A stretch of DNA of 11,443 bases. Source: JAQIBY01 sp034721855. GTDB taxonomy: Bacteria; Bacteroidota; Bacteroidia; Bacteroidales; ML635J-15. Shown one piece after another: positions 1-6,496 of the stretch (positions are counted from its first letter, which is position 1; the number at the start of each line of letters is the position of its first letter). The translations under genes and the position numbers were made by a program. The stretch lies in assembly GCA_034721855.1 (NCBI GenBank), contig JAYENB010000211.1, positions 1 to 11,443 on the forward strand, in the 5' to 3' direction. Below the pieces are notes generated by a model, which worked only from the letters and a program-made list of their open reading frames with translations, was not told where the DNA came from and searched no databases.

Positions 1-132
1 AATTTCTAATTGCTCTAATTAAGAAGCAAAAGAATTGAATTTGATTTTTAACTCTATTTATAAAAAAGTAAGTTAACATTTTACACATTGGGATTTGGGT
101 ATTGATTAGGTCAATTAGGTCAATTAGAAATT
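1..132. repeat. inverted repeat with 9-base tandem units
   Basis: Positions 1-20 and 113-132 are reverse complements at 18 of 20 positions; the outer 12 (AATTTCTAATTG against CAATTAGAAATT) match perfectly. The right arm consists of tandem 9-base units: ATTAGGTCA at 105-113 and 114-122, then a degenerate ATTAGAAAT at 123-131. About 90 AT-rich bases lie between the arms and contain no recognisable gene. The left arm starts at the first base of the window, so the element may extend upstream. The architecture resembles the repeat at 8084-8232, although the unit sequence differs. What it does is unknown. Confidence 0.7.
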
Positions 133-196
133 ATAAAAATGTCTGAACTAAGAAATTGATGTTAAATAAATATACTGTGAATGGTTACAAATTTTA

Positions 197-204
197 TAAC
201 TTTG
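197..204 (+). promoter_or_regulatory. -7 promoter element, Bacteroidota type
   Basis: TAACTTTG matches the Bacteroidota -7 consensus TAnnTTTG at every fixed position. The upstream -33 region is only weakly recognisable (TGTG at 176-179). Transcription would begin near 210, giving a leader of roughly 90 bases for the M16 peptidase gene that starts at 299. Confidence 0.55.
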
Positions 205-221
205 CAACCTTGCTCGGCGAC

Positions 222-237
222 AGACGGGTCTCCGTCT
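222..237 (+). other. small hairpin in the 5' leader of the M16 gene
   Basis: AGACGG (222-227) and CCGTCT (232-237) form a perfect six-base-pair stem with the four-base loop GTCT. It lies between the predicted promoter and the start codon at 299, in a GC-rich island within an otherwise AT-rich leader. No T-run follows, so it does not look like a terminator. It could affect mRNA stability or translation, but there is no direct evidence of that. Confidence 0.35.
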
Positions 238-298
238 TTGCGGGGAGGATCTACTTTTGTTGATACTGATTAGTTACTAATTTTTAACTCAATATCCC

Positions 299-3106
299 AT
301 GAAAAAACTCCTTTCTTTGACACTAATCCTAACCATCGGCTTTTTAGCTTTTGCCCAGGAAAAAATCAGTTTGTCTGATGACATTCCATTTGATGAATCT
401 TATACCGTTGGCGAACTTGACAACGGGTTAACCTATTACATCAAACACAATGAAAAGCCTGAAAAACGCGCCGAATTCTGGCTAATAACGCATGCAGGAG
501 CTATGCAGGAAGAGCCCGATCAAAATGGGCTGGCCCATTTTTGTGAACACATGGCCTTCAACGGTACCAAAAACTTTCCCGACAAGGCTGTGCTGGATTA
601 CCTGCAAAGCATTGGTATGGAATTCGGTCCCAACATCAACGCCTGGACAAATTACAACGAAACCGTTTATACCCTCACCAAAGTGCCGGTAGAAGATAAA
701 GCCTACATTGATACTTCCATGCTTATTTTGCGCGATTGGGCTACAGATGTATCCTACCTTGATGAAGAGGTGGAAAAAGAGCGGGGGGTAATACATGAAG
801 AGTGGCGTGCCCGCAATTCTTCGTATTCACGCATCCGCGACAGCATTAATATGAAGCTTTACAAAAATTCTAAATACGCGAAACACAATGTTATTGGCGA
901 TATTGAGATTGTTGATAACGTGAACCCCCAGCGTCTGCGTGATTTCTTTAACACCTGGTACCGTCCCGATTTGCAGGCTATTGTGGCCATTGGTGACATT
1001 GATGTGGATGAAACCGAGCAAAAAATAAAAGAGGTATTCGGCAGCATGGAAATGCCGCAAAATCCCAAACCCCGCGTTGAGCAGGAAATCCCTGATCACG
1101 AAGAGACTCTGTATGCCATTCATACTGACAAGGAAGCCAGTAACATACGCATGAGGGTGTATTTTAAAAATGAACCGCTTGATCCTTCATTGACATTTGA
1201 CAAATACCGTGAAGAAGTTGTGCGCAGGCTGGCATTTAGTATGTTGAAGCAACGGATTGATGAACGAACACAAAACGAAGGACAGCCAATGCGGTATGGT
1301 GGCTGGGGATATTACAACATAAAACCTGAAAAATCAGCGCTTTATTTTTATGCCTATCCGGTTGAAGGAGAAGTACTGCATTCTGCACAAATCCTGCTCG
1401 AAGAAATGCACCGGGCCTTGCAACATGGTTTTACCAGGGAAGAACTAAATGAAATGAAAGAAGTGAGAATGCGCTGGGCAGAACGCAGCGTACGTGAAAA
1501 AGATACACGGGAAAGCCGTTCGCATTGTTATAGCGTGGTCCATGCTTTTAAAGAAGATGATGTGATCATGTCGCCCGAAACGGTTTTGGCTTTCTATAAG
1601 CAATACCTGGATGATATCAGCCTTGAGGAGGTCGAACAATCCATACAGGGACTCATGGTGGATAACAATCGCGTGGTTACTTTGTCAGGGCCGGATGATG
1701 TTGAACTTCCCGGCAAAGAAGTGCTGGCTGAGGTCATTAAAAAATCTGAAAAGAAAAAATATGAACCTTATGATCCGGTCAAAAGCATTGATGATTTGAT
1801 GTCAGAAACCCCCGAACCGGGCAAAATCATCAAAACTAAAAAAATTGATGAGCCTGAATGTGAAAAATGGACGCTTTCCAATGGCATGGAAATGTACATT
1901 AAGTTTGCGGATTTCAAAGAAGATGAGTATGCTTTTTATTTCTTTTCCAAAGGCGGCAAGTCCCTTTATGACGTGTCACAACGGGCTGAGATTGCTGTTG
2001 CCGGGGGTGCTGTTACAGAAAGTGGGCTGGCTGATTATGAACAAATCCAGTTGGAACGGTACATGAATGGAAAAAAGCTTTATGATTTTGGTGGCATCCG
2101 CATGTATAATGAAAACATAATGGGTATGTCCATGGTGAAATACCTTGAGGATAATTTTAAAATGTACCACCTGATGTTTACCCAACCACGGCTGGATAAA
2201 AAAGGATATAAAAAATACATGACAGGCCGGGAGACATTCTACAAAAACCGGTTGAACAACCCAAATACAGTGATGCGCGACAGCATTAAGGCCATCCGAT
2301 ATGGTTATCACCCATGGGCACAACCATTGGAATGGGAAGATTATAAAAAGGTTGCATATTCTGATGCCTTGTTGAATATTTACAAAGAACGGTATTCCAA
2401 TGCCGCAGATTTTACTGTGTACCTTGTCGGTAATTTTGAGAGGAAGGAACTTAAAAAAATGGTGGAAACCTATTTGGCATCACTGCCATCAGAAAATAAA
2501 ACCGAATCGTTCAAAGACATCAAACGTTATTATATTAAAAACGCCGTCAGCAAAACCATTGAAATACCCATGGTTACGCCAAAAGCCAAAGTGCAGATTG
2601 AGTATCATAACAACATGGATTACACGTACGAAAATGTTACTATGATGCGCGCTGTCAGCAACATTCTCGATCGCCGTTTTACCGAAACCGTGCGGGAAGA
2701 CGAAGGCGGGACTTATGGCGTTGGTACCTACGGCTATATTTCTTTTGAACCCATTGAAGAGTATATGTACTACATTAGCTTTACCTGTGATCCCGAACGA
2801 GTTGAAGAACTGAAAGGCGTCGTGTATGATGAAATTGAAAAACTGACAGCGGGTGATGTTGAGGATCATTACATTGAGGAATTTAAAAAAGCCTACGCTA
2901 AAAAACGCAGCGAAGACCTGAAAGATAACTTCAGGTGGGTAAACATGTTGTCTATGTTTAATGAAAATGGTGTGTATCCTTACGCTCCGGTCATGGATAA
3001 GTTGGTTGAAAAAGCTACCAAAGATCAGATTGTGGCTTTTGCAAAAAATATTTTCACCGAGGATATAAAGATGGAAGTTGTGTTTTTTCCTGAAGAAAGT
3101 AAGTGA
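299..3106 (+). CDS. secreted M16 family zinc metallopeptidase (pitrilysin/insulinase-like)
   Basis: A full-length M16 peptidase of 935 residues, large enough for the paired N- and C-terminal halves of this clan. A signal peptide is evident: Lys-Lys near the start, a hydrophobic core, and an AFA|Q-type cleavage site near residue 19. The protein therefore probably acts in the periplasm, degrading peptides or small proteins. The inverted zinc motif HFCEH is at residues 80-84 (His80, Glu83, His84). The third ligand is most likely Glu168 in the VIHEEW segment about 84 residues further on, a slightly longer spacing than usual. The second half begins around residue 520 (WTLSNGM) and carries the substrate-side Arg/Tyr motif (Arg799, Tyr806 in REDEGGTYGV), so both halves look intact. 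The ATG at 299 is the only start that retains the signal peptide. Neighbouring glpK shows no functional link. Natural substrate unknown. Confidence 0.95.
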   Translation: MKKLLSLTLILTIGFLAFAQEKISLSDDIPFDESYTVGELDNGLTYYIKHNEKPEKRAEFWLITHAGAMQEEPDQNGLAHFCEHMAFNGTKNFPDKAVLDYLQSIGMEFGPNINAWTNYNETVYTLTKVPVEDKAYIDTSMLILRDWATDVSYLDEEVEKERGVIHEEWRARNSSYSRIRDSINMKLYKNSKYAKHNVIGDIEIVDNVNPQRLRDFFNTWYRPDLQAIVAIGDIDVDETEQKIKEVFGSMEMPQNPKPRVEQEIPDHEETLYAIHTDKEASNIRMRVYFKNEPLDPSLTFDKYREEVVRRLAFSMLKQRIDERTQNEGQPMRYGGWGYYNIKPEKSALYFYAYPVEGEVLHSAQILLEEMHRALQHGFTREELNEMKEVRMRWAERSVREKDTRESRSHCYSVVHAFKEDDVIMSPETVLAFYKQYLDDISLEEVEQSIQGLMVDNNRVVTLSGPDDVELPGKEVLAEVIKKSEKKKYEPYDPVKSIDDLMSETPEPGKIIKTKKIDEPECEKWTLSNGMEMYIKFADFKEDEYAFYFFSKGGKSLYDVSQRAEIAVAGGAVTESGLADYEQIQLERYMNGKKLYDFGGIRMYNENIMGMSMVKYLEDNFKMYHLMFTQPRLDKKGYKKYMTGRETFYKNRLNNPNTVMRDSIKAIRYGYHPWAQPLEWEDYKKVAYSDALLNIYKERYSNAADFTVYLVGNFERKELKKMVETYLASLPSENKTESFKDIKRYYIKNAVSKTIEIPMVTPKAKVQIEYHNNMDYTYENVTMMRAVSNILDRRFTETVREDEGGTYGVGTYGYISFEPIEEYMYYISFTCDPERVEELKGVVYDEIEKLTAGDVEDHYIEEFKKAYAKKRSEDLKDNFRWVNMLSMFNENGVYPYAPVMDKLVEKATKDQIVAFAKNIFTEDIKMEVVFFPEESK

Positions 3107-3142
3107 CAGTTTTTTGTATTCGGATGAATATGGCGCAGGCAG

Positions 3143-3187
3143 ATGTCCGGTGTTTTCGAGTTTTTCGGGATGCCGGGCATTTTGTTT
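3143..3187 (+). terminator. possible terminator after the M16 gene
   Basis: ATGTCCGG (3143-3150) pairs with CCGGGCAT (3173-3180), with one G-U pair, around a T-rich loop. It is followed by TTTTGTTTG-like sequence. The loop is long and the T-run is interrupted, so this is only a moderate candidate for ending transcription 36 bases after the stop codon. Confidence 0.35.
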
Positions 3188-3308
3188 GTGTGAATCATGC
3201 AGCAAAAGTTTATTGTGCCGGCTGTTTTGACAATCATTGTGGTATGGCTTTTATCAGTGATTTTACCATTAAATTTCCATGAAAATCTATTTTTTTCTGA
3301 TGTATCAT

Positions 3309-3316
3309 TATCTTTA
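3309..3316 (+). promoter_or_regulatory. candidate -7 element for glpK
   Basis: TATCTTTA matches TAnnTTTG at all fixed positions except the last. It lies 19 bases before the glpK start codon. No clear -33 TTTG is visible at the right spacing; the upstream stretch is simply T-rich (3291-3297). Confidence 0.35.
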
Positions 3317-3335
3317 AGCATAAAAATAAAAAGCG

Positions 3336-4838
3336 ATGAATGAACAAACCTATGTATTGGCCTTTGACCAGGGTACCACAAGTTGCCGGAGTATATTGTT
3401 TGATGATAAATTTAGCATTGTGGGCATCAGCCAGATGGAAATTGAGCAGTATTATCCCCATGATGCATGGGTAGAGCAGGATGCTGAAGAAATATATCAA
3501 ACCCAGGTAAAAACAGCACAAGATGTATTGCAAAAAACCGATGTAAAACCCTCAGAGGTAGCCGGCATTGGCATTACCAATCAACGGGAAAGTTTTGTGG
3601 TATGGAATAAACATACAGGGAAACCTGTTCACCCGTGTATTGTCTGGCAGGACAGGCGGACGGCAGCAAAATGTGATGCCATGGCAAAACAGGAAATTTC
3701 ACACATTATCCGGCGTAAGACAGGGCTTTTAAGTGATCCCTATTTTTCAGGCACAAAGCTGCAGTGGTTACTTGAACATGTGCCGGGAGCCAAAGCCAAA
3801 GCTAAAAACGGAGAATATTTATTCGGAACGATTGATACCTGGCTGATATGGAAACTCAGTGGGGGGAATCATCACATCACGGATGTTAGCAATGCCTCCC
3901 GTACCTTGTTGTTCAATATTCACAATCTTGACTGGGATGACGAGCTACTGGAATATTTTGATGTTCCACGGGCTATGTTGCCTCGTGTTGTGGATTCATC
4001 AGGCCAACTTGCCAAAACCCATTCATCAATATTTGGTGGTGCGCCTATCCAAATAACAGGAATAGCAGGCGATCAGCAAGCAGCTTTATACGGTCAGATT
4101 TGCCATCAACCGGGCATGGTAAAAAACACCTGTGGTACAGGGGCTTTTGTCCTTATGAATGTGGGAAACAGATGTCCGGTTACGCAGGATGACGGTTTGT
4201 TGCGAACCGTTGCATGGCGAATCAATGGCAAGCCTACATACGCATTGGAAGGATCCGTGTTTTTTGCCGGTGCTACCATAAAATGGATGCAAAAAAATTT
4301 ACAACTCTTTAACAGCCCACGGGAATCTGAAGAAATTGCAGCTTCGGTCCCAGATACCGCCGGGGTCTATTTTGTCCCTGCATTTGCCGGCCTGGGCACC
4401 CCTTATTGGGATCCTGGTGCAAGAGGCACCATTATTGGTCTGACACAGGCTGCCGGAAAAGCCCATGTGGTACGTGCCGGCCTGGAGTCTTTAGCCTACC
4501 AGACACAGGATGTTATACAGATTATGCAAAAAACAGCTGATCTGAAAGTGAAAGATTTGCGTGTAGATGGTGGCGTCAGTGGAAATAATTTCTTTTTGCA
4601 ATTTTTGTCTGATATTGCCGGAGTAAAAGTTATAAAGCCTGAAATTACTGAAACAACAGCCCTGGGCGCTGCTTTTTTGGCGGCTCAGGGAAGTGGTATT
4701 TGTAATGAAAATGATATAAAACGGTATTGGTCATCATCCTTATCATATATGCCCCACATGTCGGAATCAAAACGAAAATTCTTGCATAATCAATGGAAGC
4801 GGGCTGTAGAACGTAGCCGGCGGTGGTATGTAGAATAA
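3336..4838 (+). CDS. glpK: glycerol kinase
   Basis: A complete 500-residue FGGY-family glycerol kinase, which phosphorylates glycerol to sn-glycerol 3-phosphate with ATP in the cytoplasm. The N-terminal phosphate-binding motif FDQGTTSCRS is at residues 10-19. Glycerol-contacting residues are in place: Arg84-Glu85 in TNQRES, Trp104 in IVWQDRR, and the catalytic Asp246 in GIAGDQQAA. The second ATPase-fold signature runs through residues 352-381 (GLGTPYWDPGARG and beyond), and DGGVSGNNFF is at 411-420. The allosteric loop just before residue 240 reads HSSIFGGAPI. It matches neither the E. coli fructose-1,6-bisphosphate-binding loop nor the phosphorylatable-His loop of Firmicutes, so regulation by those routes is unlikely (inference). 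No glpF, glpD or glpR is adjacent. The ATG at 3336 fits the family N terminus. Confidence 0.97.
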   Translation: MNEQTYVLAFDQGTTSCRSILFDDKFSIVGISQMEIEQYYPHDAWVEQDAEEIYQTQVKTAQDVLQKTDVKPSEVAGIGITNQRESFVVWNKHTGKPVHPCIVWQDRRTAAKCDAMAKQEISHIIRRKTGLLSDPYFSGTKLQWLLEHVPGAKAKAKNGEYLFGTIDTWLIWKLSGGNHHITDVSNASRTLLFNIHNLDWDDELLEYFDVPRAMLPRVVDSSGQLAKTHSSIFGGAPIQITGIAGDQQAALYGQICHQPGMVKNTCGTGAFVLMNVGNRCPVTQDDGLLRTVAWRINGKPTYALEGSVFFAGATIKWMQKNLQLFNSPRESEEIAASVPDTAGVYFVPAFAGLGTPYWDPGARGTIIGLTQAAGKAHVVRAGLESLAYQTQDVIQIMQKTADLKVKDLRVDGGVSGNNFFLQFLSDIAGVKVIKPEITETTALGAAFLAAQGSGICNENDIKRYWSSSLSYMPHMSESKRKFLHNQWKRAVERSRRWYVE

Positions 4839-4864
4839 CACCCATCCAGGTATTAAAAGAAAAT

Positions 4865-4887
4865 CAGAAGCTAAAATTCTGTTTTTT
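4865..4887 (+). terminator. intrinsic terminator after glpK
   Basis: CAGAA (4865-4869) and TTCTG (4877-4881) form a five-base-pair stem around a seven-base loop. A run of six T follows immediately (4882-4887). It lies 26 bases after the glpK stop codon. The stem is short, so termination may be partial. Confidence 0.55.
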
Positions 4888-4922
4888 GTAATGATGGTAT
4901 CTTAAGGCTTGTGGAATTTTTA

Positions 4923-4930
4923 TATCTTTC
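4923..4930 (+). promoter_or_regulatory. candidate -7 element for the SUMF1 lipoprotein gene
   Basis: TATCTTTC agrees with TAnnTTTG except at the last base. If it is used, transcription would start around 4936. That would make the ATG at 4940 almost leaderless, or give a short leader to the in-frame ATG at 4949. Confidence 0.35.
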
Positions 4931-4939
4931 GCTAATTTT

Positions 4940-5767
4940 ATGGCTGTTATGCAAAAAGTGTGGATTTACATATTTTTGTTGGTCTTAGTTGCACTGCATT
5001 CCTGCAATACTTTCAAGGAGCTGATACCTTCCGGGGAAAAGATTGAAGTTGAAAAAGAAGCATTTACCGGGGAAGATTATGTCGAAGAAGTGCTTGGTGT
5101 GAGTTTTGAAATAGTTGCTGTTGAGGGGGGGACTTTTATGATGGGTTCAAATGCCGCTGAAGCTGCTGATGATGAAAACCCTGTACACAAAGTGCATTTG
5201 GACCATTTTTACATCGGTAGGTACGAAGTGACACAGGAATTATGGTTTGCTGTGATGGGAGATGATCCCAGTTATTATGCAGGGTGTTATAATTGTCCGG
5301 TGGAGGACATTGAAATCAGAGTAGAGCGATTTATTGATGCCCTGAACCGCGTCACAGGGAAGGAATATCGATTGCCAACAGAAGCGGAATGGGAGTTTGC
5401 TGCCAGGGGGGGAGTGAAGTCCAAGGGTTATACATACAGTGGTAGTGATGATATTGATGAAGTAGCGTGGTATGGTGAAAATAGCAATGGAAAAACCCAG
5501 CCTGTTGGTCAGAAATTACCCAATGAACTGGGTTTGTATGATATGTCAGGAAACGTTTGGGAGCCTTGCAGCGATAAGTATGATCCCGATTTCTATAATT
5601 TTAGCGTTCCGAACAATCCACATGCGCCGCCTGAAGGAGATTACCATGTGTTACGAGGTGGCTCATGGTTTAACGATCCTCATGATTGCCGTGTGACAAA
5701 CCGGATTGAAGGATACCGTAATTACGGAAGCAACGCGCGGGGGATAAGGCTTGCACGTGATATGTAA
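4940..5767 (+). CDS. SUMF1/formylglycine-generating-enzyme-domain lipoprotein
   Basis: 275 residues. The N terminus has a lipoprotein-like signal: a hydrophobic stretch at residues 7-19, then LHSC with the lipidated cysteine at 22. His at -2 is unusual, but Leu at -3 and Ser at -1 fit. The SUMF1 domain spans about residues 56-275 and shows the usual landmarks: VEGGTFMMGS (61-70), YEVTQELW (95-102), RLPTEAEWEFAARGG (144-158), DMSGNVWEPCSD (201-212) and LRGGSWF (238-244). Of the two catalytic cysteines of true formylglycine-generating enzymes, the first position is Asn245 and only Cys250 is present, so sulfatase-activating activity is unlikely. Many such Bacteroidota proteins are structural or binding lipoproteins, and GldK/GldJ share this fold, but this protein is shorter than those. 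The in-frame ATG at 4949 gives a more typical signal peptide (MQK then hydrophobic) and may be the true start. The MmcQ gene follows closely. Confidence 0.85.
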   Translation: MAVMQKVWIYIFLLVLVALHSCNTFKELIPSGEKIEVEKEAFTGEDYVEEVLGVSFEIVAVEGGTFMMGSNAAEAADDENPVHKVHLDHFYIGRYEVTQELWFAVMGDDPSYYAGCYNCPVEDIEIRVERFIDALNRVTGKEYRLPTEAEWEFAARGGVKSKGYTYSGSDDIDEVAWYGENSNGKTQPVGQKLPNELGLYDMSGNVWEPCSDKYDPDFYNFSVPNNPHAPPEGDYHVLRGGSWFNDPHDCRVTNRIEGYRNYGSNARGIRLARDM

Positions 5768-5773
5768 CTATAT

Positions 5774-5818
5774 ATGCATATTTAAACATTCAGAGAATAT
5801 TGCATCAGCAAAGCTTGT
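5774..5818 (+). pseudogene. disrupted 5' end of the MmcQ/YjbR gene (stop at codon 4)
   Basis: Read in the frame of the downstream gene, ATG 5774 gives M-H-I-stop and then TFREYCISKAC, running straight into VTEDIPF. MmcQ/YjbR proteins typically begin with Met, two residues and Glu, then FREYC-type residues, so the TAA at 5783-5785 sits where a GAA or CAA codon would be expected. With this codon restored the protein would be 120 residues, the normal family length, and would start six bases after the SUMF1 gene's stop codon. This could be a real nonsense mutation or a sequencing or assembly error. Confidence 0.7.
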
Positions 5819-6136
5819 GTGACGGAGGATATTCCTTTTAATCAGTCAACATTGGTTTTTAAACTGATGGGAAAAATGTTTGCTCTTATTGATCTTGAGA
5901 AATCCTTTTCCATTACACTGAAATGTGACCCTGAAAATGCTGTTGTATTACGTGAAACCTATGAAGCAGTGAAACCGGCTTACCACATGGATAAAAAACA
6001 CTGGAATGATATTTTGATTAATGGAAGCATTCAGGATGAATGTTTGATAAAATTGATCGATCATTCTTATGATCTGGTAAAAGACAAGCTTACCAGGAAA
6101 GAAAGAACCTGTATTGAATCGGGGCAGCAGGATTAA
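5819..6136 (+). CDS. MmcQ/YjbR family (DUF419) protein, shortened at the N terminus
   Basis: The open stretch from GTG 5819 encodes 105 residues. They match the MmcQ/YjbR family core: TEDIPF and TLVFKLMGKMFALIDL near the start, LKCDP (residues 34-38), PAYHMDKKHWN (52-62) and LIDHSYDLV (79-87). The family has a CyaY-like fold often described as DNA-binding, but its cellular role is not established. The first helix of the family is encoded upstream, beyond an in-frame TAA at 5783-5785. This product therefore lacks about 15 N-terminal residues unless the stop is an error or is bypassed. The GTG has no obvious ribosome binding site, and the next in-frame ATG (5867) would remove still more of the fold. 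The gene is co-directional with the SUMF1 lipoprotein gene and probably on the same transcript, which ends at the hairpin directly after its stop codon. Confidence 0.8.
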   Translation: MTEDIPFNQSTLVFKLMGKMFALIDLEKSFSITLKCDPENAVVLRETYEAVKPAYHMDKKHWNDILINGSIQDECLIKLIDHSYDLVKDKLTRKERTCIESGQQD

Positions 6137-6180
6137 CACAACAAAAAAAGCCGGAAAATTTCCGGCTTTTTTTGTGTTAA
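6133..6180. terminator. strong bidirectional intrinsic terminator
   Basis: A nearly perfect palindrome overlaps the stop codon of the MmcQ gene. TTAACACA and an A-run precede GCCGGAAA (6150-6157); then TTTCCGGC (6159-6166) is followed by seven T and TGTGTTAA. The GC-rich core is flanked by A and T runs, so it could stop transcription from either strand. It closes the SUMF1-MmcQ unit. Confidence 0.85.
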
Positions 6181-6266
6181 GGCATTGTCACAAAATAACC
6201 TGAACATTTAAGCTCGTTCTTTTTACTTCGTTATAAAAACATTAAATAGAGTCTGTCTATAAAGTA

Positions 6267-6391
6267 AGTGTCTAATTCATAATGTTCGAGTTCAAGGCTT
6301 GCGTAGTATTGGCAACCAGGAGTTTACTGATGTAAATGACTGGTTGCCAATGCGAGCGTAACGCAGAAATCGGACATTATGGACGGACACT
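6267..6391. repeat. 125-base imperfect palindrome between convergent genes
   Basis: Outer arms: AGTGTC (6267-6272) with GACACT (6386-6391), and CATAATGT (6278-6285) with ACATTATG (6374-6381). Inner arms: ATTGGCAACCAG (6308-6319) and CTGGTTGCCAAT (6340-6351), a perfect 12-base pair. Apex: TTTAC (6323-6327) and GTAAA (6332-6336) around TGAT. Unpaired internal loops separate these blocks. There is no coding potential. It looks like a REP- or MITE-type extragenic repeat or a structured RNA; one window cannot tell which. Confidence 0.75.
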
Positions 6392-6395
6392 AAAT

Positions 6396-6419
6396 AAACT
6401 GTGGCTATTCGCAGTTTTT
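6396..6419. terminator. weak hairpin with T-run
   Basis: AAACTG (6396-6401) pairs with CAGTTT (6412-6417) and the T-run extends to 6419. On the opposite strand the same stem is followed by ATTTA. It might end transcripts from the minus-strand gene starting at 7837, or act as a backup for the plus strand. The stem is short. Confidence 0.3.
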
Positions 6420-6496
6420 ATGCCTTGTAAAAAATAAAAATAACTTCGCCTATTCTGTTCACTTTATTTCGTAACAATACCTACGGATAGTGTTGA

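Noticed and set aside
200..260. tRNA or riboswitch in the M16 leader
   Set aside because: Only one six-base-pair hairpin is present, with no cloverleaf or known riboswitch core.
2489..3205. 238-codon open frame on the minus strand
   Set aside because: It lies antisense to the intact C-terminal half of the M16 peptidase, has no signal or motif, and its His/Phe/Ile-rich translation is typical of a shadow frame.
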